Source: Arctopsyche grandis
Taxonomy: Eukaryota; Arthropoda; Insecta; Trichoptera; Hydropsychidae
Direction of reading: 5' to 3'
Assembly (NCBI RefSeq): GCF_051622035.1
Contig: NC_135358.1
Location: 9,899,001 to 9,963,000, forward strand
Length of the DNA stretch: 64,000 nt
Of this stretch, positions 24,488 to 35,887 are shown one piece after another. The notes beneath the pieces are model-generated. The model did no database searches and was not told the origin of the DNA. It was given only the letters and a program-made list of their open reading frames with translations. Within the stretch, counting starts at the first letter, position 1, and each line of letters opens with the position of its first letter. A program made the position numbers and the translations under genes.

Positions 24488-25898
24488 CAAATAGTGTAAT
24501 TCCATGATCACGCAGTGCCTTATGATAACTGAAAGACTGAAATTACATTTCACTTATTTACTTCAACTTTAAAAAAATTGTCCAAGACAAGAATGTTATA
24601 GGTCAAAATAATAGTTAAGCATTTAATTTAATCTAATTGTGTGAGACACCAACTTTCTCCCTGATTTAATGTAAGAAACTGACATGTACAATGTGGAGAT
24701 ACAGGATAATAAATAAAAAACAGTATGTTAAAAAAACAATAATTAGTATTTTCTTTATTTCTTTCAACATTAGTTTCGATAATATGTTCATAAACGGATA
24801 ACAATTTCTTCAGGATCTGGTGTCTTCTTAGTATGTGTGTGATAATGAGACTTGTTTCTTCAGCAAAACTTCTTGTTTGAAATAATTTATTAGTTGCATA
24901 TATGTCCAACGTTGTCATATTGATGTAAATTTCAAGTTAAAAAAACTCGTCCAGGTAATGAATCGTTTCTTCTTTGTAAAAGTAAAACTGGCATCATATA
25001 AGAGTTATGTGGCAGGAATGTTTGGAGAACTGCCTTTCCCTTTCAGCTAACGGTTTATACATATAAAGATTGCAGCACATGGTGTAACCAAACGAAGAGA
25101 CCAGCTGGGCTTACAGGCTGGATTTCCCTTTACCCACCTCGACGCACTTTTCCTCGTCAGGCCATCAGAGGCCTGATAGAATATTGTCAAAAGTAATTAT
25201 TGAATAAAAACACATTCTTGTATATCATACCTTCAATAAAAGTGTAAATTAAATCTCATGATAAATATAATGACTTCCTTTGAAAGAGCAAAAATATAAT
25301 GAAAAGAAATATATAAGAAACTAAATAGTGACGTTTCTAAATTGCAAACCCTCGACAAATAGATTTAATTTAACACATTTTTTTGCATTTCTTTGGATAC
25401 TATTGTAGTATATATTTTAACAAAATCAATTTTCATCATAATTTACGATAATGAAAAAAATATGTTAAATTAAAGTTTTTATATACTTAAAAAAAATCAA
25501 ATTTTGATGTGTGAAATACTTATCCCTTAACTAAACCTGATTACTGAAAATATTCGAATTCCCAACATGAAATATCTACATATAAACTAAGTTGTACACT
25601 ACCGTTTACCTTTTCTGCAGGAAACATGCACAAATTGTCCTCTATGATTGATTACTTAGTAAAAACTTACTCAAAAGAAAAATCTGTGCATATTAAAACT
25701 TTGTAGTATGAACGATCAGATATTTTATCAAAATGATTATTGCATTTTGATATGGAAATCTTATGCTAAATTTTATTTTGGAGAATATCAAAAGAAAAGG
25801 GGAATTTATAAGGAACCGACCATAGTGAGTAAAACTCTGCTATGACTGGTCCACTCTAGTTGCAGTAGATCATTGTCATTTGACAGCTCAGATGCACC
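24488..25898. other. 3' UTRs of BTB gene (+) and Acinus (-)
   Basis: Convergent gene ends. On the plus strand AATAAATAAA near 24708 could end the BTB mRNA. On the minus strand an AATAAA (plus TTTATT near 25775) could end Acinus. A GC-richer block at about 25070-25190 (ACCAGCTGGGCTTACAGG, TCGTCAGGCCATCAGAGG) stands out and is unexplained. It is not a tRNA as far as I can fold it. Confidence 0.45.
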
Positions 25899-28800
25899 CT
25901 ATCTATGTCTGTGGCCGGACGCATGATGTGAGGTATGTCGTGACATTCTATGTTCCTCAGCTGCTCTACGCAACTCCTCCATTCGTCTTTCGTGTTCAGC
26001 CATATGTTTACGTCTTTGTTCTTCTTTCACTAATATCTAAAAAACAAAAACGACAATCAATTACGTGTAATTAAATTATAAGCTTATCATTAAACTCTTT
26101 AGTACAATTCCACTTACAGTCTCTGCATTTAATGGCAACCAATAAATACAAGGAGTTGCCTTTGTCTTTTTAAATAAATCATCAAGCAGTTTAGAGGGAG
26201 CTTCTTCCTCTTTCTTTTTAAATTTACGAGCTGAAAATTTAAAATTAAAATATATCAACACATATTCAATATGCGAAATTGACGAAAAAATTAAAACGAA
26301 ATAAATATGTACCAGGAGAAGGACTTCGAGATTTGGTACGTCTTTTCCTTCTCTCTACCTCGTTAGGATCACGATGTCTGTTATTATGTCTATCTAAAAA
26401 CTCATCCCTTCCATCTCCTTTTCCAAGATCCCACTCTCTGACAACTGTTCGTTTTTCAAAAGTTTTTTCATCTAATTCCTGTAAAAATATAAACAAAACA
26501 AAATGATAACAAAATACATTATTTCAATATATTCCAAAAGACAAAAGAAGCCAAAACATACTATTCCTGAATTTTTCACATCTTTAATAGAATCTTTTGG
26601 CCAAGCCTCTACAACTCCAGGTTTGTCTTCTTCAGTGCTAGCAACAGCTTCATCCATAGATTCTTTTGAACCAAAATCTACATTGAGAGTTTTAGGATTT
26701 GAAACTGGCCAAGTGACCCCGTGTAAAGCGTGTCGAGTCTCAATAGCTTCACTAAAAATTGAAATAAACATTAAAACACGTATAAATGTTTAAGCAATCT
26801 ACAAGTGGCTACCATATAAGAATACTTACTCTTCCGTTTCATATTGTACATAACATTTTGACTTTATTTTGTCAATCCAAAATCCATTCTCGACTATTTT
26901 GCCAGTTCTCTGTAATAGGTTCTTCAATTGAGGCAATGTGAACGGCCTGACAAGGTTTGTTATATATAATACTGTGGATGATTTGTACTTTGGTGGACTA
27001 GGAGGCGATTGCAACTTTGTTGCTTCTTCATTTATAATGGATATTTTACGATGAGATAGACTACCGACAAGATCTTTATCGACTACATTTTCAGAAACAC
27101 TATATTTCCCATTCGTATTCGGACTATTGTCAATGACGATCTTTTTTGGTTTAACTTCCACATCCTTAATTTTCATATCCGATAATATTTCTTCGGCGCT
27201 CACTGGTTCCACATTTGATATCAAATTCTTTAACGAATCAGTAGATATATTTACAGAAGGCGCTTTAATTAATTTCGGTCTAGATCCCCACTTCCTTTTC
27301 CTAGACGAATTCGCCGACACAGCCTCTACCTTATGCGTCTCTTCAACATCATTCTTTACAACGGGCGGTGCATCGTGCACCGAATTATTCGACTTCGGCT
27401 CATCCCTTTTAACATGCCGAAGCGGGGAACGACGAGGCGGAGGAGTTTCGCTTTTCTCAACAATCACAGGAGGTTCTTCATCGTCAATTACTTCAGACTT
27501 TTTCGCACCGACCTCTTTAACCTCCGGTACATCTACAGGAACTTCCGCTTGCGAGTCTGGCTTTTTAACTTCGACTTGCGAGTCTGGCTTTTTAACTTCG
27601 ACTTGCGAGTCTGGCTTTTTAACCTTGACTTGCGAGTCTGGCTTTTTAACTTCGACTTGGGAGTCTGGCTTTTTAACTTCGACTTGCGAGTCTGGCTTTT
27701 TAACTTCGACTTGCGAGTCTGGCTTTTTAACCTTGACTTGCGAGTCTGGCTTTTTAACTTCGACTTGGGAGTCTGACTTTTTAACTTCGACTTGCGAGTC
27801 TGGCTTTTTAACCTTGACTTGCGAGTCTGGCTTTTTAACTTCGACTTGGGAGTCTGACTTTTTAACTTCTACTTGCGAGTCTGGCTTTTTAACCTTGACT
27901 TGCGAGTCTGGCTTTTTAACTTCGACTTGCGAGTCTGACTTTTTACCTTCGACTTGCGAGTCTGGCTTTTTAACCTTGACTTGCGAGTCTAACTTTTTAA
28001 CTTCGACTTGCGAGTCTGACTTTTTAACTTCGACTTGCGAGTCTGACTTTTTAACTTCGACTTGCGAGTCTGACTTTTTAACTTCGACTTGCGAGTCTGA
28101 CTTTTTAACTTCGACTTGCGATTCTAGCTTTTTAACTTCGACTTGCGAGTCTGACTTTTTAACTTCGACTTGCGATTCTAGCTTTTTAACTTCGACTTGC
28201 GAGTCAGACTTTTTAACTTCGACTTGCGAGTCTGGCTTTTTAACTTCGACTTGCGATTCTAGCTTTTTAACTTCGACTTGCGAGTCTGACTTTTTAACTT
28301 CGACTTGCGAGTCTGGCTTTTTAACTTCGACTTGTGAGTCTGAATTTTTAACTTCAACCGCTTCCACAGAAGTGGTCGCATCGGCAACTGCAATAGGAGG
28401 ATCGGGTGATTTTTGATCGGTTTCTGTAGACTCTGCAATAGGTTCAGTTTCAACTTCCATGGGTTTAGGTTCAGATATGGCTTCTACTATAGGCTCTGGC
28501 ATTGTGACCGGCTCCGGAGGAGTTATCGTTTTGACTTTTTCGTCTTCTATAGGTTTAACACGTTCGACGGATTTGACGGGAGCTTCTTCAACGATTGGGT
28601 CGGGCTCAGGTTCTGTAATTTTTTCCGGTTGTTTAGATTCTACGGGTTGCTCGGGTTTTATAACTTGTTCCGGCTGTTCAGATTCTACAGTTTTCTCAGG
28701 CTCTTTGGATTGTTCCGGTTCTTTAGAATGTTTCAGTTCTTTAGAATGTTCCAGCTCTTTAGATTGTTCCGGTTCTTCAGATTGTTCTTGTTCATTAATT

Positions 28801-29555
28801 TGCTCCGGTTGTTTTGATAGCTCGGGTTGTTTTGATAGCTCGGGTTGTTTTGATTGCTCGGGTTGTTTTGATTGGTCGGGTTTGTCCGGCTCCTCGGATT
28901 TTTCAAGTTTCGGTTGGTCACACTGTTCAAGTTGTATGGACTGTCCTGGCTGTTCAGTGTTGCCAGGTTGATCGCTCGGCTGGGAGTGTTCTGATTGGTG
29001 TGCGCGTGCGACTTGAACCGCCACTTCCGGTTCCGGTTCCGGTTCGGTTTCCCCTTCCGAGTCGGCTTCGGGCTCGGGCTCCGGCTCGGGCTCGGGTTCG
29101 GGTTCGGGCTCTGGCTCCCGATTGGACGTTCGCCTGGAGCGATGTCTTGATCGTCGCCTCTCGTCGGGCGAGTGGTGCGCTTGTGCAGGCGTAGCAGCCG
29201 GCGTGTCGAGGTCGCGTCTGCGCGTGCGCGTCTCCACCTCGGAGGGCGCGGGGGTGGAAGGGGTGGGAGGGTTGGGTCTGGCGAGACATATTTTGAGTTT
29301 GTGCGGCTCGCCCGGTTCACCGCCGGCCGTCTTGACGCGCCAAACCTGCTCGGAGTCGGAGCGGGCGTCGGCGCGTTCGCCCGCGGAGGCCGACGCGGCC
29401 GACTCGCCCCCCTCCGACGACGACGACTTCTTCCGTTTGCGCGACGGCCGCCCGCGCTTCGGCTTCTCGCTCTTCTCCGGCTTCTCCGACTTGTCCGCTT
29501 TCTCCGCCTTCTCCGGGGACGCCTTCGCCTTGTTGCGCTCGCTCTTGCGCCTCAT
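25899..29555 (-). CDS. Acn: Acinus (RRM and RSB-motif splicing regulator)
   Basis: Five exons on the minus strand: 29555-26830, 26751-26562, 26478-26313, 26230-26118 and 26036-25899, in consistent phase, 1110 aa. The N-terminus is basic ([16 protein letters not shown]). Then follow EP repeats, a Glu/Gln/Lys-rich region and a tandem 8-residue repeat (consensus DSQVEVKK plus P, S or L) of a little over 30 copies. An RRM ([19 protein letters not shown] to LNVDFGS) starts near residue 859. The exon 4 segment [20 protein letters not shown] is the RNPS1-SAP18-binding (RSB) motif. Acinus forms the ASAP complex with RNPS1 and SAP18 at the exon junction complex and affects splicing and autophagy (family knowledge). 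The C-terminus is Arg/Glu/His-rich. No SAP domain is visible at the N-terminus. Start chosen as the ATG at 29555, just inside a GC-rich 5' region. Confidence 0.95.
27541..28345 (-). repeat. 24-bp coding minisatellite in Acinus
   Basis: Tandem 24-bp units encode the octapeptide DSQVEVKK with P, S or L at the junction, a little over 30 units in about 800 bp. Part of the array (about 27570-27960) shows a higher-order three-unit (72-bp) period in which units with VKVKK recur every third repeat. The array is in frame throughout with no stops. The long plus-strand open frame over the same region is an antisense by-product. Confidence 0.95.
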
Positions 29556-30070
29556 CGTCCCGCTATTCGCGACCAGCTATCGCCAAACCGAGCACCGAAC
29601 ACCGAACACCGAACACCGAGCACCCACACCCACACCCACAATCACACGACCACCACAGCGCGCGCACTCGAGAGCGACCGCGCGTCGTCGCTGCCTTTCT
29701 TCTTCTTCTTCGCAATAGCGCAGGCCGTAACGCACCAAATTGCGGCCATCACTTTCGACCGAATGTACGCGTCGTAATTGATGCGGTGATTATGTACATC
29801 CCAAATGTGAATCGCTACCAGGATATACGCCACTACGAAAATCGCCGAACGGAAAACTCCCCAAATATTGTTCAGCAAATCCTTTTTCTTGCAAATCTTA
29901 CGCTATTTTTATTTTTGTTTTTTATTTTAAATCTCTAAGTTTTTCTTTTTTTTTTTTACCTATATGTGAAAATTCTTAATGGTTTTACTTAAAATAATTA
30001 TGTTTTTATTATCAATCTATGTAATTTAATAAACTGTCAATTTTCCAAATAAAATAAAATAGAATTACCG
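29556..30070. promoter_or_regulatory. GC-rich 5' region of Acinus
   Basis: GC-rich sequence extends from the first exon to about 29760. It contains tandem CGAACAC units (29590-29625), CACACC repeats and a CT-rich TTCTTCTTCTTC run. It lies directly upstream of the start codon on the minus strand and is probably the promoter and 5' UTR. From 29890 the sequence becomes AT-rich. No TATA box was identified. Confidence 0.45.
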
Positions 30071-30964
30071 ACTAGAGTCGGTTCGGTGATTACTAGTCAA
30101 ATATGAACCGGTCACAGGACAACCGGTCGCTCTAGATCGGTCATATATGATCACCCATCACACTAAAACTGGTCACACCCTAAAACTGGTCACGATAAAA
30201 CTGGTCACACCCGAAAATTGATCACGAAAAAACTGGTCACACCCAAAAATTAGAAATTGGTCGAATTTTTGGGTATGACCAGTTTTTTCGTGACTAATTT
30301 TCGGGTGTGACTAGTTTTCTCGTCACCAGTTTTAGTGTGACGGGTGATCACGTGTGACCGATCTAGAGCGACCGGTTAAGGTCTGTTCATACCTAGTCAG
30401 CACGTACCGACTTCAGCAGGTATCCGGCCGTACGAAAAGTATTCTTTGGTACATTTTGTATGGGTATATTCATACCAACCGTCACGTTTACGCCACGGCA
30501 GGCTTACAGCAGTACCCGACATTTCCTGGTCATACCTTACAGCAACATCCGTCAACGTATATCTGTTTTTTTGGCCATCGTGGAAATATACACGCGAATT
30601 ACGTGCCATGAGTCAGCCGCTTTGCTGTTTTGGACCAATAATCGATAGTGACAATTGACAACTGTTCAATCTTTCGAAATGGTTTTGGCGCAAATATTTA
30701 AAAAAAAATTTAATTTTTTACGGAAATATTTAAAAAAATTTTGTCCATCGTCCACAAGCTCCTTATACAGTGTCCAAAACTCTCCTTCGGTTTTTCTATT
30801 TTTTAACATGGGATGCACATCAATACGCCTCCGTGCTTTTTTTATTGCCTTCTTGAGCTTCTTCTTCCAACAACAACGCGATTATACATAATTTTTCATT
30901 CGAGAAACGCCGAAACATTTTTGCTGACTTGTATTCTGACGCGTAGCTACGAATGCACGTATAT

Positions 30965-32838
30965 CAGTGGCGGCTCGTGATAATTTTTAGTGGCGGGGCT
31001 GCACTGAAAAGATGTCTAAAAAATGTCACCATAATTGTTCTATCATGTCATAACAGGACAAAATAAGCACAATTTTTAGCGTACGACCACTTACATGTGG
31101 ATTTAAGTACTATTGAAAAAAAAACTAGCAAAATTCACCACCCATTAAAGGGGTGCGTCCAAACGCGATGAAGATTTCGAAAAATACGCTGCTACTCCAG
31201 TAAGATTGCTAAAAAAAATTCGCGCTTGCTGGTTTCGCGACCCGGCTTTCTCAACAACTAAATTAAGTTGATGAGCATAACAGTGAACGAAGTGTGCATT
31301 TTTATAAGTTTGTTTCAAAATTTTCTGTACACCTCCCCTCTCTCCGCTCATTACAGCGGCACCGTCGTAAGTTTGAGCAATAAGTTTTTCATTGTCATCG
31401 TTTAAAACTAGTTTTAATTGTTCAGTAATGCATGCGCTCTTATTTTCCGGATTAAAAAAAACCCCAAAAACTTTACCCCCTAATTCGTAACGAAAAACAT
31501 TAACCTGTTGACAATGCATCGATACATCGGTTGTTTCATCTGCCATAACAGCTAGATAAGTTGCTTTTTTTTTATTTCAGCACTTATTTGTTCCCTACAC
31601 ACGTTCAAAATAAAATCTTAAAGTTCATTTTGAATAGTTTTTGATGTCCCTTTAAAAACCGAAGAAGTTTGAAAATGTTTTTTTAAAGAATCGTCGAAAT
31701 TTTGTGAATATTCTAGAAGCCCCCGAAAAACTCCTGGATTTTTTGAATTATCTGTTTCATCGTGTCCCCTCATTGGCATTTCAAATTTACCGCAAAATTT
31801 AATCAATAATTTTAAATAAAACATCCCGATTTTTTTTGACGTTTTCGTTATGCTTATCTATTTCCCGCCGACAAGCTTCGCTTAAATGGGTTTTTATGTT
31901 AGCCGATCACAAAATCGTGAGATTACACACATTTTTTAAGTGTTCGACACTTCCCTCGTGTTATTTAATTTTATCGTTTAAATGTTTTAAGTCAATAACT
32001 CCTGTTTTATAAATGTCTGGATTAAATTTTCGCGAGTAACTAAAAGATCTACTAGTTGCAGGCTGTGAAATAATTAAATTGGGCGTGAGGCAGCCTAATG
32101 CTTTTATAGCGACTTTTTCGGTAAGTTCTAGTCGCGAAAAGTGCAAATTTTGTAAATATTTTACTGAATTCTTTTTTTCTTCCATTTTTAAAAGAAAAAA
32201 AAACTTAATATATTTAAATAAAAATTACGAGAAAAAGTTAAACAGATTTGATAAAATTTTGCTGTTATCAAAATGAAAACGACTCACCGAAGATTTGATG
32301 AGGGCTCGTACACAACCAATTAAGAGTAACGAAAACGAATAAAGCTGTGATCGTGCGATTCAACTAATCAAATGTAAGATCAAGCGCGCGAAATCTTAAA
32401 CAAACTGACAGATGAATGTCGTTTAACAGGCGAAGGCTGCCGACTATCCAGCCCAAAACGCCAGAGTGAGTGAAAGAGAAAGAGCTATCTGCAGTTGCAA
32501 ATAGCTCTTTCTCTTTCTCGTTCCGCAACTCCGGGCTGCGTGGCGTTCAGGGCGGCGCTGTAAAACTTTACAGCCAGTACAACAACATTTTAATTCATCT
32601 GTCACCATACAAGTTAGTAGGGTCTTCGAAACGGTCAACATTACTTACAATATCACCCTTTTGGATATGGGTGATATTGTAAGTAATATTTACTCTGTCG
32701 AAGGCCCCAATAGTTCGTCCACCCAACTAATAAAAAAAATATCATTAATAAATAAAATATTAAATGTATTATTAATATATTTTAGAATTTTATAGGAGGG
32801 GCTGCAGCCCGGCAGCCCATTAGGACGAGCCGCCACTG
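30965..32838. mobile_element. hAT element with perfect 8-bp target duplication
   Basis: Terminal inverted repeats CAGTGGCGGCTCGT and ACGAGCCGCCACTG are flanked by ACGTATAT at 30957-30964 and 32839-32846. The uninterrupted Harbinger copy at 58 kb shows the equivalent unfilled site. The 1874-bp element carries a broken transposase on the minus strand and two strong hairpins near its right end: 17-bp stem at 32472-32488/32501-32517, and 18-bp stem at 32641-32658/32669-32686. It is too short and broken to be autonomous. Confidence 0.95.
31145..32185 (-). pseudogene. Broken hAT transposase (ZMYM/TTF-type family)
   Basis: Minus-strand frames at 32185-31961, 31824-31618 and 31546-31145 together read like parts of hAT transposases related to zinc-finger MYM-type proteins. 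The recognisable catalytic-core segment includes MADETTDVSMHCQQVNVF, AQTYDGAAVMSGERGGVQ and HFVHCYAHQLNLVV. Stops and frameshifts separate the pieces, and the C-terminal dimerisation part is missing after LDAPL. It cannot make a working transposase. Confidence 0.8.
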
Positions 32839-33257
32839 ACGTATATGCATTCATATTGTAAGTACTCGACAATACGACGTAAGCAATATTGCGCCATATC
32901 GTCATGGCCTGTAATGTATAAGTAAGCCGATTTTGCCTTGCACTCGGCCAAAGTGCTGTAAACGTGACGTGACCGCGACGTGTAGGTAGATATGAATAGA
33001 AATGTAATAAAATGACATATTTGAAACGGAGTCGTGTAGTGCTGAAGCCGTGCAGTGCTGTTAAGTATGAACAGACCTTTATCCTGTGAGTGGTTCACAT
33101 ATGACTAGTAGTCCGTTTACCATTAGAGTCAGTGGTTCTTAACCTTTTCAGTGAGCCGCACCCCTTTGAATCTGAGAATATGTTCCCGCACCCTCTGGAA
33201 AAATGAGTTTTGGAATCTTTAATTTAGAAAAATACATTTTTTGTAAGGTTTTTTTTC

Positions 33258-33587
33258 TTAGCGCAAATATATTCCACTTGACACTTTTAACAAGGGCTTT
33301 TGAATTGTTGCGCCACATAATTTCGTGATTGTACCACTGGCATCACATCGAGCCTTCTTTGACTTCGAGATGTTCAGACTATGACCTGCACCTTCACCAC
33401 CATGCACATTGTTGAAATGTTCTAACAACTTTGATGGTTTAAGATTGGAGTTTGAAAATATCTTGGAACATAAGAAGCATTGAGTTCGTTGTGTACCATA
33501 TTTTTGTGTTGTACAAGTGAATCTGTAACCAACATAATCGTCATTCCACCGACGTTTTTTTGACATGGCGGGGTTTATTACGGTCAA
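33258..33587 (-). pseudogene. hAT transposase N-terminal fragment (BED finger)
   Basis: The frame contains MSKKRRWNDDYVGYRFTCTT, QCFLCSKIFSN, KPSKLLEHFNNVH, i.e. Cys-x2-Cys ... His-x4-His of a BED finger as found in ZBED5/SCAND3-type hAT-derived proteins. It is cut off after about 100 residues without the RNase-H-like domain. It is an isolated relic of the element at 33130-34798. Confidence 0.75.
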
Positions 33588-33684
33588 TTAAATAATAATT
33601 AGAAAGAAAGTAAATTCTTACGTTTGTGTTATCATTATACATATTCTATTCGGACTTTAATCACTGAAAAATTAAGTATGTATT

Positions 33685-34020
33685 TGTAGGAATATAGCAC
33701 AACTTGTGCTATTACGAATCAAAACCAGTGTTAAACAATAGCTATATAACACGCGCCTCGAAAACAGGTCAACACGTGTCCTGGAAATGAAGACAAAGCA
33801 TCTGCACACGGCACGCTTCAAGTCAGAACGTATATAAAGCGACGCACCAGCTCCCAACACCAGAGTGAACCTCTGGAGTTCAACCAGCTCACTTCTTCGA
33901 AGCTCAACCTCTTCGTACATACAATAACCATTGTAACCATTGAACAAAGATAGACGATCCTCTTACAAACACAAACGGTGTTTTCTAAGACCGGGACACA
34001 GTCAACACATCTGTCCCGCA
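33685..34020 (-). mobile_element. LTR-like sequence (possible solo LTR)
   Basis: A 336-bp stretch begins TGTAGGAATATAGCACAAC and ends CATCTGTCCCGCA, with a promoter-like TATATAAAGCGACGC near 33831 and a CT-rich CACTTCTTCGAAGCTC. Those ends and that layout resemble copia-type insect LTRs. No target duplication and no second LTR or pol sequence could be found, so this is tentative. The strand is not securely known. Confidence 0.35.
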
Positions 34021-34393
34021 TACTAAATATTTGTTTATGCTTTAAAATAGTAGATAACGTTTGAAATCGAACTTTCGCGTGTGTACACATGCTAGTCTCA
34101 AGAAGTTTTTGCTAAAATGCCAATGTTGCAAAAATAATTGTAAACAGTATACCAGTAGAGACGACGGTGTGCAAATTCTGAGAAAACTGTCGTTATTATT
34201 TGCGAGAAATGAGGAGAGATCTTGAGGCGATATCCTGCCATAAATTATATTATTTTAGTTCTAGCTGCCCAAGTGCTTTCGTCCCGAAAATAATTAGCCG
34301 ATATCATCGAAAATCAAAATAATTTTCAAATATCACAAAACTAAATTTATTTAAATTTAGGAACGCCTCCCGCACCCCCCGACATGCCTTCTC

Positions 34394-34750
34394 GGTAAAC
34401 GGACTACTAGTTATATGTGAACCAGTCACAGGACAACCGGTCGCTCTATGTAGATCGGTCACACTAAAACTGGTTACGAGAAAACTGGTCACGAGAAAAC
34501 TAGTCACACCCCAAAACTGGTCACGAGAAAATTGGTCTCACCCGAAAATTAGTCACGAAAAAACTGATCATACCCAAAAATTCGACCAATTTTTAATTTT
34601 TAGGGTGTGACCAGTTTTTTCGTGACCAATTTTCGGGTGTCACCAGTTTTCTCGTGACCAGTTTTAGTGTGACGAGTGATCACGTGTGACCGATCTAGAA
34701 CGACCGGTTGTCCTGTGACCGGTTCACATTTGACTGGTAATCACCGAACC
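34394..34750. mobile_element. Foldback element, family F copy 2 (357 bp)
   Basis: Inverse orientation: it starts GGTAAACGGACTACTAGTTA and ends GACTGGTAATCACCGAACC, flanked by perfect GCCTTCTC (34386-34393 and 34751-34758). The arms are tandem AACTGGTCACGAGAAAACT-type units in one half and their complements in the other. It lies inside the hAT-like element at 33130-34798. Confidence 0.9.
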
Positions 34751-34867
34751 GCCTTCTCACACCCCGTGGGGTGCGCCCACCCTGGTTAAGAACCACTGGA
34801 GTAGACGTATGAACTTCGCATGTTACGAACTCGTGTGTCCGTATCACCACGCGGAGTTCATATATAT

Positions 34868-35232
34868 AACCAGCAGTATGACTCGGTGGTTGCGTTTATG
34901 TTTAGCAACGATAGATCACTGGGTTCGATCCCGTGCTAATCTTTCATACTGCTGGCTAGACTTGGATATTTGTGACTCCATGTCGATTATTTCTTATCAG
35001 AGTTTGCCAATTTATCTGATTTTCATTGTTGAAGCGGTTCCTCAAATTGGCAAAAATCATCCTACCCGCTGTCACAAATATCTGAATTTGATTTATGTAC
35101 AATATGTAAAAAAAATATGTACAAATCTAAATTCATAGATGTCTCTATGGATTAATTCATTAATTTATTAATAATTAATTTCGTGTTAGGCATACCTGGT
35201 ATATATCTATGTAAAAATAAAATAAAATATCG
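34868..35232 (+). mobile_element. tRNA-derived SINE, copy 5
   Basis: The head starts CCAGCAGTATGACTCGGTGG and closes with CATACTGCTGG, giving a perfect 11-bp terminal stem. The B box is GGTTCGATCCC near 34923. The shared body and a tail with AAAATAAAATAAAAT follow. A second copy in inverse orientation lies about 130 bp downstream. Confidence 0.85.
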
Positions 35233-35359
35233 GTATCAATCAAATTTAAATTCTTGAACAAGATGGAATATCACCGGTATCGCGACAGTTGAAAATTGTA
35301 GAGATCGAATCAAAATAAACAATGCTTGCACACATTTAAAACTTTGGCTCTCTGCTTTG

Positions 35360-35588
35360 TTGATAGTTTATCCACAAATTTATTAAGAAAAATTGCCAAA
35401 ATCTGACAATCTAATAACCGTTTCAACAATGAAATCAGATAAATTGGCAAACTCTGATAAGAAACGATCGACTTGGAGTCACAAATATCCAAATCTGACC
35501 AGCAGCATTAAAGATTAGCACAGGATCTAACCCCGTAACCTCTCGGTGCTAAATATAAACGCAACCACCGAGCCATACTGCTGGCTTT
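35360..35588 (-). mobile_element. tRNA-derived SINE, copy 6 (inverted)
   Basis: Reverse complement of the family: body AACCGTTTCAACAATGAAAT, AAACGATCGACTTGGAGTC, head between GACCAGCAGCATT and CCATACTGCTGGC. Together with copy 5 it forms an inverted SINE pair that could fold if co-transcribed. Confidence 0.8.
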
Positions 35589-35887
35589 TTATATTTAATA
35601 TAGACACTGACCACTTAGTTACTAAACGATGAATAATGTCCGTTTAATATAAATACTAACCTTTTTTATTGTTTATACTGACCACTTATTTACTAAACGA
35701 TGAATACTGTCCATTTAATATAAATACTAGCCTTTCATAATTACGTGCTGACAAAAATACCAAAAAACTATTGACTTAAGTTTAGTTTTCATTTTAAATC
35801 CATGTTCAAGTTATTGAATAATATTTTACACACATTAAAATGCATTTTTTGAATGTCTCGAGGTCGTGGCTTTTGTGAAATTTATTT

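Larger units (their letters stand above)
30379..33078 (-). mobile_element. Harbinger-like element, copy 3, interrupted by a hAT
   Basis: Ends AGGTCTGTTCATACCTAGTC and GTTAAGTATGAACAGACCT, flanked by TTA at 30376-30378 and 33079-33081. Excluding the internal hAT it is about 820 bp and collinear with the inverse of the copy at 58189. The transposase-like N-terminal frame is split by the hAT insertion. Confidence 0.85.
30080..33121. mobile_element. Foldback element, family F copy 1, carrying nested insertions
   Basis: Termini GGTTCGGTGATTACTAGTCA and (reverse) GGTAAACGGACTACTAGTCA are flanked by ACTAGAGTC (30071-30079) and ATTAGAGTC (33122-33130), a 9-bp duplication with one mismatch. The arms consist of tandem, mutually complementary AACTGGTCAC-containing units that would fold into a long hairpin. 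A Harbinger-like element (30379-33078) has been inserted near the right end, at TTA within CCGGTTGTCC. No coding capacity of its own. Confidence 0.85.
33130..34798. mobile_element. Second hAT-like element (Charlie/ZBED type), gutted
   Basis: Inverted termini CAGTGGTTCTTAACC and GGTTAAGAACCACTG bound the region. Inside the left end the minus strand encodes a BED zinc-finger N-terminus (33566-33258). The interior holds an LTR-like sequence (33685-34020) and a foldback element (34394-34750). The catalytic region is absent. The flanks are not a clean 8-bp duplication. The left edge was altered when family F copy 1 inserted exactly there, its 9-bp duplicate overlapping the first base of this element. 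Confidence 0.75.

Noticed and set aside
27127-28416. 429-codon open frame on the plus strand (Thr/Ser/Phe/Leu/Cys-rich repeats)
   Set aside because: It is the exact antisense of the Acinus 24-bp minisatellite. A 24-bp period without stops in one frame keeps other frames open too. No start context or splice partners.
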